A stretch of DNA of 64,000 nt from Daphnia carinata. Taxonomy: Eukaryota > Arthropoda > Branchiopoda > Diplostraca > Daphniidae. The notes under the pieces are model-generated. The model saw only the letters and a list, made by a program, of their open reading frames with translations. It searched no databases and was not told where the DNA came from. The translations under genes were made by a program, and so were the position numbers. The DNA lies in NCBI RefSeq assembly GCF_022539665.2, contig NC_081337.1, positions 248,001-312,000 of the forward strand. Direction: 5' to 3'. Positions 1-12,159 of this stretch are shown here, one piece after another (position 1 is the first letter of the stretch; each line of letters begins with the position of its first letter).

Positions 1-727
1 ATGAAGCTCAAACCTCACAGGAATTGTGTAGTACTGGTAAGTGTTGTTTTTCAGATCATTTTCGTATTTTATTAAATTTTTTTTCTAGGCCCAAAATACG
101 GTAATGCTAGTAGCCCGGTGTTTCGCCGCACTCAGCAAACGAGCCAAGATACTGCACTGTGGTCTTTTTCTGATAGTGGCCATGGTACTCTGAGTGATGA
201 AGAATCCTTACCTATAGGCCCACGGGCAATACAACATCACGAGACAAGTAACGAATCTACAACTAATTACCACCAGAGAGAAACAGACAGTGAACCAGAA
301 CTCATGACACTTCAATCACCAGAAAATCAATTGGGCTTGAACCATACCCATCAGCAATCGATTCAAAAGGAAATTATGTAAGCGAGCCGGACGGGCTATC
401 GGATATGCTACCTAGTTTATCTTTCTGGGAAATTTCACGTCTCCAATTGAACACAAGCATTGGCCGTATTAGTGAGCCTTATCAACAACAAAATATCGTG
501 CCAGGGCCATCTTCTGTTGCAAAATCCCGTCAACCATTGAATGTAAATGATGGCCATGGATTTCACCCTAGTGAACAACAGCTTATTGAACCCGGTGCGT
601 CTTCCAGAGAGATAGCCTGTCAACAACCGAATAAAAATCGACGCCATACGAACCACACCATCCCTGAAGTTAAACACGGCTTCAAAACCCATTATCAATC
701 AATGTTCTTTACGTTCCATGTTTTCAA
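1..727 (+). CDS. Unrecognised spliced ORF, left end outside the window
   Basis: I do not recognise this protein. An open frame in bases 3-36 ends at a GTAAGT donor. A short intron (37-88) ends in a T-rich tract and TAG, and the frame continues from 89 in phase to a stop at 381. Near 375 a one-base shift moves the same style of sequence (rich in Ser, Gln, Asn and Pro, low in hydrophobics) into another frame, which runs through 405 to the tRNA-Arg-like sequence at 728. The composition suggests a disordered protein segment. With the frameshift it may be a decayed exon of a host gene or of a mobile element. No domain, signal peptide or membrane segment is visible. Confidence 0.25.
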
Positions 728-800
728 TGAACCTGCCAGGGATCGAACCTGGAATCTCCTGATCCGTAGTCAGGCGCGTTATCCATTGCGCCACACATCC
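728..800 (-). tRNA. tRNA-Arg(ACG)-like, slightly degenerate
   Basis: On the minus strand the 73 bases give a D arm with the A box TGGCGCAATGG, an anticodon arm with loop CTACGGA (anticodon ACG, Arg), and a T arm with a clean CCAGG/CCTGG stem around TTCGATC. The acceptor stem (GGATGTG with CAGGTTC) has one mismatch and two G-T wobbles. It is either a weak functional gene or a recent pseudogene. No T-run terminator follows directly. Confidence 0.6.
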
Positions 801-812
801 ACTGGCGAATTA

Positions 813-1249
813 TGAGTGACTAGTTAAGAAACTTAACCAAGGGCCACAACAGGAGTTTAACAAATGGAAAAGAAATTTATTTCCCCAATTCGTTTAAGCA
901 AATTACTTGTGTTCTGAATGTTACTTTACCCAAAGTGAGACGGGCAGACCGAAGGGAGATTTTCCTACTTAACATACACTTAAGAACACTGTGATGGTAG
1001 GATTCAGTGACCTGGCAAGGCTTGCAGGGTTCTTTAGTGGAAATGTTTTGTACGATACTCCATTCAGTGAACCAAATTCCTTCCTCGAAATAGAAGGGAT
1101 GCCTCCAGTCATTGCGGTAAGTGAAGTATTGTAGAAAAGACCACGCTTCGTCGTCGGTTAAGACATCCCAAAGGTTTCTTTCTGTACAAACTTCACACAT
1201 TCCGTGAGTGACTGGTTAAGAAACTTAACGAATGGCCACAACAGGAGTT
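813..1249. repeat. 46-bp imperfect direct repeat flanking a small ORF
   Basis: A block of about 46 bp beginning GAGTGACTAGTTAAGAAACT occurs at about 813-858 and again at about 1204-1249 with few differences. The copies bracket the minus-strand ORF at 877-1200. The 390-bp spacing could reflect a local duplication or the ends of a small unknown element. Confidence 0.5.
877..1200 (-). CDS. Small ORF, 107 aa, unrecognised
   Basis: The frame runs from ATG at 1200 to a stop at 877. It has a Cys pair at the N-terminus (CEVC), an aromatic-rich centre (Trp, Phe, Tyr) and a CKPC pair further on. The mixed composition looks more like real coding sequence than chance ORF, but no family is recognised. 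It lies exactly between two copies of a 46-bp direct repeat. It may be an exon of a larger gene or a chance ORF. Confidence 0.25.
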   Translation of the reverse strand: MCEVCTERNLWDVLTDDEAWSFLQYFTYRNDWRHPFYFEEGIWFTEWSIVQNISTKEPCKPCQVTESYHHSVLKCMLSRKISLRSARLTLGKVTFRTQVICLNELGK

Positions 1250-2932
1250 TATTATTTGAACAGAGTAAATTATTTATTGAGTTTTTAACAAATAATAAAA
1301 ATTAGAATAAATCTGTATTTTTCTTTGTTCTTTGTCGATAATTTTTTCCTATGTTGTTTTATCATTATACGCTTGTAGATGTTGGCAGTATGTAGAGCAG
1401 AGGTTTCTTAATAATATTTGTAAATCAAAATAATCTTAGCTATTGAATTATAAACACATTAGTTGTTCTGTGAAACTACTTTTGGGGGCTAAATTGTACA
1501 AACGGCATGTGTTGTATTGGACATGAATTGGGCGTGCAAGGGAGGAGTCAAGTCAAAGCGCGGAAGTTTTAAATATTTAACGGCACATTTATGATATAGC
1601 TAATGCTTATTTATATTTTTAATCTTACATAAAAACATTTTATTTTGGAAAAAAATGTAATACTTTTCTGTATTATTCAACTGTTTCAACAATTTCAAAG
1701 TTTCGTCAACTGACGCAGCCATGACATTACAAATAATGAATCAGGAAATCGATCGATAAATTGAAATAACTAAATTATCGATACTGTGGTGGCTGCGCCT
1801 CCTCTTATGTCTTCTCTATCAGTAAAATGAAAATATTTCAGGCATAATAAAAGTCATTTATTTCTGGTAATCTCTTTGAAGATTGCATTTCAATTGTTCG
1901 CTAAGTTAACAGCAAAAACTAGAAATAAAAGCAAAATTTTTACACAACTCATTCTACCTCTTTTGACCCCGTCCAAAGTGGGACAGGGGTCCGCCCAAAG
2001 TCACGCCGATTCGGTCTAAGTTCACCGTTAGGTAAAAATCGTTATAAATTTAAAAAAAAATTACATATCATCTTTGAAAAAAATTCAGGAGGTGTCGGGA
2101 GCGTTCTAGATTTATTCAAACAAATTTTCGAAATTTTGCGTAAGTGGGATGGTAGATAATGGACTAAAATCGTAACTGTCCAAGATGGGTCCGGTCTCCC
2201 CTACTTCTTCCATTATGAACGGACATTGGACCCTAACGTTAAAAGAACAAGTAGCGTAGGAGGTATATAGCTTTTTAAGCAATCTTTCATTCAGTATTTC
2301 TTTTGCTGTTATTTAGTCTTCATTTAACTCATATTATTTTTTACAGTTATGATTTTTCCAACGTCTTCGCTACGAAGCTCTGAAAGTGATCACACTTCTT
2401 TTGAATGATGCTTCCATCCGCACCAAGCAAGATAGATGAAGATGGGCGTAAATGGAACTCGGGCAAATGAAACAAAAATTCTACCTCTGGAAGTACGACA
2501 TGGATTTCGTACAAAAATTTGGACTAACAGTAATTTAGGCTGTTTATTTTTTAGAAAAAATTTGATGTCTTAGACTAAAAGTTTTTGAGTTATCCTGGAG
2601 CTTTTTCCCCATTACACAGATAACCAGGATTTGTCGTGTAAACGATTTTTTTTACCCTGATTTTATCATATTTAAAAGCAGCGCCTATCACTGTGTGAAA
2701 TGGGCCAGGAGCCACGTTCGAGCAAAAAAAAATGAAAAACCATTTATTAGCCGCCTGTTATACACGGGCCTCTTCTTAAACTGGATGAGATTTGAGCTGA
2801 CAAATTAACCATCAGTGCAGATGAAATCATTGATTTCACCAATTTGATTCTCGATGCCCATTCCATAATATTAAAGCAATAATGCCTAATGAGAAAAATT
2901 ATATACGGTTATATAGTATTAAACTGTGACGA
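1250..2932. other. Intergenic, AT-rich, nothing recognised
   Basis: There is no long ORF and no tRNA-like or repeat structure that I can support. This stretch lies just downstream of the M13 peptidase 3' end. Confidence 0.5.
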
Positions 2933-5900
2933 TCACTTTAACGAAAACAATTTATTTGTAGAATAACTTGTAACACATAATGACAGAATCAGCGCCAAAG
3001 TGCATTTTCTAAGTTGGTTCATTGGAGTACCAGGCACACAGTTAAATTCGCGAACGAAATCTTCTGAATTGGAGAGAGTCCCTATAACTCTGTAACGGTT
3101 GGGACTATGCGGGTCATTCATTATTTGATTCAGAAGCTTTTCTGGAGTTTCGATGCCGCAATAAGTATTAGCGAAGGATAGGAAAAATATCTGCTCGGAA
3201 GTAAACCTTTCCAAACCTGGCAGAACAGACTCGATTCCATTGGCTGCGACGTAGTTACGATAGGCAACGAATGCCTCGCGTATTCCACCGTAATCAGCAA
3301 TATTTTCCCCTAGCGTGGTAAGGCCGTTCAACTGAAAATAAAAAAATGTTTCTATTAAAAGAACGTGGATATTTTTGTAGAAAGGTCTAGATTTCGAAAC
3401 GTATCAAATTTCTTACTTGAGTTCCATTTAAAACAAGGTAATTATTGTATTTGTCTTCGAAACATTTTGCTCTCGATTGATATTGCGCCAATGTGTTCTC
3501 CGTCCACCAGTTAGCAGTATTGCCGTACTTATCGTTTTGGCGGCCTATACATCTCACGCAGACATATAGAAAACAGATTAGTTAAAGAATTTCTCGGATG
3601 CATTCTGGCGTCAATGTGACAAAAATGGGTTGAAGGCCAATCTCGAAGGTTTGGCAACTGATTTAATTTTCCTACACACACTTCCAAGAACCATTTGGAA
3701 CCTAAGCCACAGCTTGTGTGAACCTTAATCCAAGTTACGAATCTTAATCCAAAATGTCTGGTGAATCTAGTCTAAAATTTAGAATCCCGTATACTTTGCC
3801 AGAGAGTTGCCAAACCCTTGCCAAGTTCATTTTCCTACCATACCTTTGTCGTCGAAACCGTGTGTTATTTCATGACCAATGACGACTCCAATACCACCGT
3901 AATTCATCGAACTAGATTTTGAATGTCCGATAAAGTTAGAGGCTTTTTTATGAAATCATATGGCAGAAATATCTTATTTAACCAAAAATCGCATACTCAC
4001 GAAGATCTCCCGTTCAACCCAAAGTATGGTGGTTGTAAGATTCCTGCTGGGAAACCTAGTTAGAAAAATTTAACTTTACTTTAGGTACAATAGATGCAGA
4101 AGGAAAAACAAAAGATAATATACTAATAGAATTGTATTTTGGGGCGTAAAAAGCGTTGACTATTGTAGGAAAAGTAATCCATCTGAAATATAACGGAATA
4201 AAATAAATTTCAGCTTATTTCCTGCAACTGCTGCGGAACAATGTAAACAGAGTTTCAAGTGGTAAAATGTTGTTCGATTATCGTTTAGCCTACCGAGTTC
4301 GGTTTGTTTTACGTCGCAGGCTCATAAGCCCATTTTTTCGTCAGCCAGGCATTAACACTTTGAATGTTTTCGAAATGTTCCTCCTTAGAGACAGGTGGCT
4401 AGCAACAAGACAATTATTAGCCCCTTTTTATTTAAAGTGTAAATTGGCCGTTTTTATTTTTTATTTTCATTTAGAATTCTAAGGTTCATTAAATAAATAC
4501 CCGATCGGAATAAAATGACTCCACATCTTCTTTCTTTTTAATCCAGTTTGGAAAAGCCACTAGTTCAACCATAGCATCTACTTTTTCTCTGGCGATAGCT
4601 TTTGTTGTAGCATCCATCCATTCGGCTTCGTCAATCAATGTCACAAATGCGGCCTTGAGGTATTTGATCATTGATTCAACCTGAAACGTTTTTATTTGTT
4701 TATTATTAACTCGATTAGTGTAATAGCTTATTTACAACTGATACTAAAATATGTTAAGTAAATATGGGAAAAAATGTTTAATAGATTGGTAGATCTACCT
4801 GCGTCTTGATACTTCCTTGAAAATGTTTTTCTACATATTTTGCGCCCACTGCATAGCCGAACATACTGTTGACTTCGTTAGCGCAGCTATTTGATCTATT
4901 GTTTTCAAATCAGTTTTCTCCGTCGTGTAATCTCTAATGTTTAGAAATATTTAGATAACAAAATTACGTATTTACCGAGTTTCTGACTGAGGATTGCCGT
5001 AGAGGGCTTTAGAAAAATTGATAGACAAGATATTCATTTGGTTGGCAGTTCCAGGTGCTAATAATCTAACCAATCGCCACATGACGTAGTTTACTGGAGG
5101 TTGACGTGGTAAAACAATGCATTGTCAAACTTGCCTATTATTATCGTTTCTAGCCATAGGCTATATAAGCTAGTTTATACCTATAATGCGCGGGGACGTG
5201 TTTTCCAAAAGCGCCAGAAGATTTCTCACGTACTCTACCTCTACGACGATAATGCGTTCATCGGTGGGAATGGCAACGCCAGCCAATGAATAAATTGTGT
5301 TGAGATACTGGGACCAGTCCACCTAGATAAAATAGATTTGCGATGCAATGCTAAAAGTCCTATAACCACACGAGGTTCCATCGCTAGGCTATACTTGAGC
5401 TTGGGGTGATTTATGAGAAAATCCATCAGTCCATTTTTGCATTTCCATTAAGAGCATGGGATTGTACATGCGAGTGTTATCTCGCCTTGCTTCTGCAGGT
5501 GTGGTGATCTGAGAAACAGCCCCAGCCACGAAAAAATTGGGTAAGACAATTGAAAAACAAAGATATTTTTACAAAAATAATATTTAAATAAAGAGATATT
5601 TAAAAAAAATAATATTTAAATAAAGATGTTTTACTTTGGCTAGTTCAAATTCAAATTGCAATAGATCGCGGGCATCCAAGTCAATTTGTCCATCCGTTGC
5701 GTCACCTCCGAGTGAATTGCGAATGGCCTTTGCCGATTCCGAAACATAAACAAAATAAGCCTCCATGATTTTGGGGTAATCTTCAGAATTCAGCAAAATC
5801 TCGTGTGGCAAGGTAAGCGACCCCTGATCAATCTTTTAACGCAAATATGCTTTTAGTCATTAGCTGCCGCTCAATTAACTTATTTGCAAAACCACTTTTT

Positions 5901-6886
5901 AAGCTATAGACCGATATACGTACGTAAATTGAATTCTTTTTCGTATCGTAGTTGTCGAGATCGTTGTACACGGAAATCAGGTAAGATATACGGTAACGTT
6001 TGCGAATTGAAGCTGTCACAACTTTCCAATCAAAACGGATCCCTTCGTGAATACCTGCCGCCGACGTAATTGGCCAACCACCATAGTTCTCCAAAGCGTC
6101 AGTCAGCGGCTTTAACCCTAGCTTCTGAATAGCACCTTTAGATATAGGAAAATCCCAAATTAAATCATGCATTTAAAAAATGGAAAAGAAATATTACGAG
6201 TATTCATGCAGGCCTTGTACATATCTCTTGCACTGTTCAAAGGCTGCGGGTCTCTGGCGTCATGGTCTTGCTCTAAAATGTCTTCGTGTAATTCGAAATA
6301 TTCGATGAACCATGAAAATTATTACATCGCTCGATTTTACAAATGTCTTACTTTTCAAATCATTCGCTAGTCGTTCCCGTAAAACATCGATTTGGGTCCA
6401 CCGAGATTTTGTCGCAGGGATAGGATTTTCCTATCCACCCACCGCATGCATACTGGAAAAAATCTTGACACGGGTCAACACTCAGGTCCATTGCTTCAAT
6501 TAATGACGAGGCTGCTCCATAGACCCCTACATTCAATAAAGAACCCCATTCAATATGTTCAATCCCACTTCAAACATGTTTTCACAACTCTGAATTTTTT
6601 TTTTCTTCATTATTGGAGTTTACTTAAAGCTCTATTTAAATTATTGGTTTTCCGTTTGCTTTTCTCTTACATAATGTAAATTGATTTATTCTACGTATAT
6701 AGCTCCAAAAATGTTGAAAAAAAATGTTCGTGTGAAAAATACCTTATAGGAAGAAGCCAGTTTTTACCTTCGACTTTCGTGAATTGATGATCGGCGATAG
6801 GGTTACATTTCACTGCCATTACCAAACTGAAGAAGATCCAGCAGGCAAATTGTGAAAACCAGAATCTTTTTGTTCTTGATTACCAT
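2933..6886 (-). pseudogene. Neprilysin-like M13 zinc metallopeptidase, about 16 exons, apparently inactivated
   Basis: Neprilysins are membrane or secreted zinc endopeptidases that cleave small peptides. Exons on the minus strand, all with GT-AG borders: 6768-6886 (candidate signal peptide), 6352-6526, 6198-6281, 5924-6135, 5635-5832, 5395-5508, 5181-5322, 4976-5093, 4799-4895, 4501-4680, 4294-4398, 4124-4182, 4001-4055, 3844-3911, 3417-3544, 2933-3331. Family landmarks appear in order: [13 protein letters not shown], a GGWP segment, NYVMWRLV, FPAGILQPPYF, the zinc motif HEITH, the third-ligand motif ENIAD, and a C-terminal DPHSP..RYRV..LSNSEDF block. Damage: a frame break in the hydrophobic N-terminal exon, a frameshift near 6434, an in-frame TAA at 4309-4311, a phase mismatch between the exons at 4294 and 4182, and a C-terminus running on past the usual Cys-x-x-Trp end. 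The catalytic exons are intact. Family assignment is secure; pseudogene status is likely but could partly reflect sequence errors. Confidence 0.85.
3844..3911 (-). other. Exon carrying the M13 zinc-binding motif
   Basis: This 68-bp exon encodes [19 protein letters not shown]. The two His of HEITH bind zinc and the Glu is catalytic in M13 enzymes. The borders are a TAG acceptor and a GTATGG donor, and the phase matches both neighbouring exons. Confidence 0.85.
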
Positions 6887-9800
6887 GTGTGATACAAAGA
6901 ATATTTAAGAACTTCTATATTTGTTCGCCTTGTTTTCATTACCTGGTACTCATTTTACAGAATGTTGCTGTGACAAAAATTCTAAAGTCCCCGGTACAGC
7001 GTGCCGTTCGGAAGTGATGTCCGATGGAGTGAGTGCGACCAACGGTGTACAACTGATCTGTTTAAGGAAAGTCTTTCGAATTTAAAGCTTCGTTGAAAAA
7101 TTCATAAATCTAGGCGGTTGGTAACTTTTGCTTTTCCCATATCCGATTATTTGAAAACTATATATCAAACATCTAATCTGCGCTCACTCTTTTCGAACGA
7201 AAACATTACTGGGAAGGATGTGCGTGTTGTGTATGGTTGTTCGCCGTAACTTACAATGTATACATTCGTAAAATATTGAAGGACATTGCATTTTTCGGCC
7301 TGATACCATAGGATGCGTCTTTATTGTATTTCATGCTGTATCTCTACAAAACAAGTAAAACCCAATTGAAAATCATAGTGAAACCAATTTATTCATTATT
7401 ACTCCATTGTTGTGTCTAGCTCAATATTAAATAACCACGGGAGCTAGGAGAATGTAACAGATGCATCCGTCATAGCAGCAATTGTCGCAGTCAAAAGAAA
7501 CTCATGGCGTTCAACTTTGAATAGACTATATATAAGCTCTAGTTTTAATAAAATGTACAAAGGTTTAGCCAATAATTTTGCAATTTTTTTTTCCAATTAA
7601 CCTTTGATTTAAAATGTGAAAAAACCCAGAGGCAGTTCATGCAACAAGAAGCTGGGGAATAACAAACTTGTAAAAAAAATTTGAAACAGAGCGCTTTAGT
7701 TTTGTGAAGTTGTTCTTTCTAACAGGCTACTTTTAAGTGGACTGCTTTTTGTCTGCGGAGGCAGGGGTTAATGCGAAAATTGTTTAATGATATAGTAAGC
7801 CTACCACTAGTTTTACGTAGACTTGTTACGTTGTAGTGTCTGTTGCCCATGTAAAGTTGCATACGTCCTCGCATTGTTCTTTGAAATCAGCCTTGCTTAC
7901 AGGAAATAACTACGCTGTTGTTAAAGCCTGTTTTTTCCTCATACGATAAAGTGTCCTTAAGCAAATAGCGCATTACATTTTTTTATGCCCAAATATCTGT
8001 ATACAAGGGAGACAGATTTTTCAATTATTTTCAGTCAGTGTACATATAAAGATTTCGTCCAAACTGCTCAACGCCTTTTGCACTAGCCAAATTCGCTTAA
8101 CCGAAAAATTCAGACAGGACACTGTTAAATAAATCCCCTTTCGTTTCTAGAAACTTCGTGCCAACTCGTTGTGACGGGTGGTTGTGGCCTTATGGGGATA
8201 TGGGATACGAGAGCCATTCGTTTTTCACAGACTCTGTTAGTGAAATATCGAAAGACAAATTAAAGCAGTAAAGTCAGACGCCTTTAACATATAAAACAAT
8301 AGATTACTTTACAGATTAAGCCTACATGTGCTACTTAAAAACTAATTCAGCCTCTGGCTTTTTCTTTTTTAGTCATTAGGACGGGCAAAAGTCTCCGGCT
8401 GACAGTAAAAGTAGATCTATATATCTATAGGTCAGTAATTTCCCCATTATAACCACATTGTTTTCCTAGAATTTCAGCTTCGGTATTTTTTCACTAATCA
8501 TTACGCTCTTCATAAATAGTTTTTTTATATTTAAGAAAGTATAGGCAACAGTATAGTTCTTATAAAGTGAATGTAACACAACTTGATAGGAGAATCCCCA
8601 AGCCGCAGTACCCTCGGAAACAGTATCCTGATTAGTTTTATTTAGCTATTACACGCAACTATCGTTATCGAACCATACCCGCCCATTTCATTTCAGGGTC
8701 ATTAAATCATAGACAATGAATAACACAATTATCCATTTTCGAGTTACGCAGAGTTGTACCCCAACCAATCTCGAAAAGGGGAACCGGTATGATAAAATAC
8801 TTCACAAACAGCATCGTTGCCATATTATGGCGAAAATGTTAGTGAAATTTGCTTAGAAACCCTGCCAAGTCTGTCTTATAGCACTGAGTTGTCCATATTC
8901 CCTTTCTCTGCATTTAGCTGTTTTTCCACTAGAATGACGCTGAATATTATAGTTTCAAACAAATTGCAATACTGATCGCTATTATGTTAAATCGATCAAC
9001 TAAAGTAGTACCGGAAATGTTGAGTTCAGACTTGCCGTTCCGACCAATTTTTTTTATCCCGATCAGCTCGCAATCATTCTGCGACACCGAAAACGACATC
9101 TAGCATTCAAAATAACAAAGTATATCGATAGCACTACAATGAAAAAAATATAAGGTGGAAAAATGGAAAAAGGTAATTGTATTAAGAATTGCTTGCATTT
9201 GACTATATTTGACTTTTATTTACTTACTGAACGCCTTCTGGCCCCCTGACTTACGGCTGTTCTACCTTTGCTAAACGAATTGTGGCAGACGAATTCGAAT
9301 CCAATAATGTGGTTCCATTTAGCAACATCAGAGCTTCCCGAATAAGCCCGAAAATGGGCGACGTGCTATTCCCGTAGAAGTAGCTATCCAAATCGCCCAT
9401 TCTTCTAGAAGGAGAGCAGAGTCCAAGATTACAGCAAATTAGGCAGATCCCTACGTCTTAGTACTACCTACTACGGTACAATCTACAGTATCCTCATGGT
9501 ATTCTGCAAATAAAAGCAAACCACCTTCATGTTTTTAAAAAGCGATTTGCAGGCAAAACATTTTAATTGTTAACTTTTTTAAAAAGAGATGGGGCAGGTT
9601 TGGCGCTAAACTACCGTAAATGGGGTTGGGTAGTTAGGTCTAAATATCTTTTTCTCATGCCTCAGGTGGTATAAAAATATTTGGATAAAATTGTGTACAG
9701 AATGGTTTTGTTAGACCGCCTTACCCCAGCCAGTTCCTTTGATTAAATGCCTTAAATAACTGTTTAAATGAAAATGCATTATCATATTTCACAATATAAT

Positions 9801-10794
9801 AATTGTTATTCAATAATATTCAATAATATTATATTATTATATAATTATTGTTTTCAAGTTCTTCCGCCGTCCACTTGAGACCAGAACATCCGTTCCCTCC
9901 ATGGGATACGATCGTCCATTGCTCAGCTCCGATAACTTGGTTACACATAATATGAACATTACCTTCGCTTTCGCCTGCGCTAACTTATCTTCTAAGTTGA
10001 AGAACATAAAAATTGTGTAACACAATATGATTGCAATAATATATAAATGTTATGATAGCATACGTCTTGATTTGGCGATAGCATGTTTGCCGGATACATC
10101 CCATACTATTTTCTTGTTTCATTGGCACAAACGATATGTTTGTCAGTAACGAGACCTAAGGTAAAAGAGCGAATTGGGACAGCGTTTGGGCTAACAGCCT
10201 TTCTTATGGGGAATGCGTGTAAAGCCGATCTGCTAATTTCGGACAAAAACCCTAATTCATTGGACATTTCTACTAATTCTGGACAGTCTTATTTTTAAAA
10301 ACTAATTTATTCATTCGATTCAGTTTTTAATTCTGAATCGAATAGCTTAAGACACCGAAGGGGGGTGCAATAGAAAAATATTGCGAAATTTATGTTTCAA
10401 CAACCAAAACAATGAGCTGTCAAAACGAGACTTCATTTTCAGGCCTGGTAACTTGCAATTGAAATTCACCCCAAAAACATAAAATATGGATTTTTAAAAT
10501 TGTATTAAACACTTCGCTCTTTAAGTAGCCAATAGGTTATAGGTTCCACGGTAAAAACGAAAAAATAAATGTGATTCAAATTTTCGAGAAAAAAGCATAA
10601 GCACTTCCCGTAAACACGCCGTAATGTCCGAAATTTTAAACCGAAAAAAATTGTTTTTAACTTGCCCTATCCTACCAAATATCGCCGTAAGAATGTTCGT
10701 CGACTGTTTCGTAACAATGCGTTAAAATTTGTTACTAACGTAGACATATACTATTCATTTAATTGCTGACTGATTTTAGTCTATTTTCCCATAA
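6887..10794. other. 3.9 kb without a recognisable gene
   Basis: Only short, low-quality ORFs occur. An AT-rich run (about 9790-9845) is the only simple-sequence feature. From about 10150 scattered degenerate pieces of the satellite core (for example CTGGACAG and AATTGGGACAGCG) foreshadow the array that starts near 10795. Confidence 0.5.
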
Positions 10795-11765
10795 GTTCCC
10801 ATGACGCTAAATCTGGACAGCAGACTATATTGATTTGTATAAGTTGTATACCAAAAGTTACAAAACGTTCATAGCACAGTCATAAGGCTTTGGCGTGCAA
10901 GTTTGAAAGTCGGTGGTTCAACCCTACATAGTGACTGATTGTATTTCTTTGCTTATATATTTCAGCTCACTTTTTTTAACCATACGAAATTTTTTTTTTC
11001 AAGAGAGATTGTTAATTCATTTTAATCATCCAAAGCTAACATTTTTCCAATTATTATTACTTCCCTGGGTTCGCCTAAATTCCGGTTATAAATCAGAAAC
11101 TTCATCACCTTAGCCAGCTTACAATATTCATCTAACCTGTGATGGCAATTTTCATATTTTTTACATAAGCTCCCATGGCACTAATTTGGGACATCAGACA
11201 ATAAACTAAATAACGTTGGTAGGTTGTGTTTCTATTATCAATCAACAGTGGCATAGTCGTACGGTGTTGGAACACCAACTCGAAGGTTGGTGGTTCAATA
11301 CCAGTTGGGGCTCTTGTGCAAATGTTTTTTTATTACTTGTAATTTTTAATCTTATTTTGTGAGATTTTATACAATCGCCAAAGACACTTTAAACAAACGC
11401 AATATCAACAAATCTTGGTATTAATAGATTCGTTTAAATGTTCTCCACAGGGCTGTTAAATATTTTATGAAAATCATATGACAATATTCATCTAACCAAT
11501 GATTTAAATTCTTATATTTTTTACATAAGCCCCCGTGACGCTAATTTGGGACAGTAGACTACATACAAGTAGACATGTTATGCTTTTCAATAGTTTTATA
11601 CTAACCATGGCATAATCGTAAGATGTTGAATTGCCAACCAAAAGGCTAATGGTTCTATACCGTATGGAAACTATACAACAACTTGTATTTTCTTATTTTT
11701 GAATTTTTTCGTATTTGATGAGATATTTTAAAATCAATAAGAACATCTTAAACTAAAGCAATATC
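10795..11765 (+). repeat. Satellite array A, first part (monomer about 355 bp)
   Basis: Tandem monomers share a core close to GACGCTAATTTGGGACAGCA (near 10803, 11177 and 11537, spaced about 360 bp). Each has a tRNA-like block some 100 bp further on, with an A-box-like segment (TGGCATAGTCG) and a B-box-like segment (GGTTCAATACC). The first monomer is the most diverged. The array is interrupted by a BEL/Pao element and resumes at 18014; removing the element and one TSD restores a 354-bp spacing. It matches 31518-32350 in array B. Confidence 0.85.
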
Positions 11766-12048
11766 TGTTCCGGCGAAGAACTAAACCTTGTTATTATTTC
11801 CTTATTGAGCGCTAGGTGATTAGTACGCGTTCACTACCTTCTTTTGTTTCATTCTTGACTGCCACCTTTACCCTACCTATGCCTTTGTTCTTTTTCTATA
11901 TAAACCGCGTGAAGCGCATCGCTTCGCTCTCACTGTCACAGCGTCTTTATCGACGATCACACGAATTTGTCAGAAGTAATAAACATTCTCTTGCAGTCAA
12001 TCTTTGACTCTTCAAATCCATTCTTAAACTGAGAAGAGCTCCCGAACA
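11766..12048 (+). repeat. 5' LTR of BEL/Pao element 1
   Basis: It is 283 bp with TGTTC...GAACA termini. A TATATAAA-like box (near 11899) lies in its centre and is a plausible promoter. It is nearly identical to 17730-18013. Confidence 0.93.
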
Positions 12049-12049
12049 T

Positions 12050-12066
12050 TGGTCCTTCGAACCGGA
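12050..12066 (+). promoter_or_regulatory. Primer binding site, tRNA-Tyr type
   Basis: TGGTCCTTCGAACCGGA, one base after the LTR, is complementary to the 3' end of animal tRNA-Tyr including CCA, with one mismatch from the usual ...CGGCTCGAAGGA. It is where minus-strand DNA synthesis would be primed. Confidence 0.75.
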
Positions 12067-12159
12067 GCTACACAGTAAGGAATAGAACGTCCGGCCTACC
12101 GAAACTCTATTCGTGGCAAGAAGAGTCAATAGTTCTCGACTACAACACGTCCAAGCAGC

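Noticed and set aside
9837-10298. ORFs of 62 and 71 aa in the empty 7-10.8 kb region
   Set aside because: No splice context, motif or conservation; consistent with chance.
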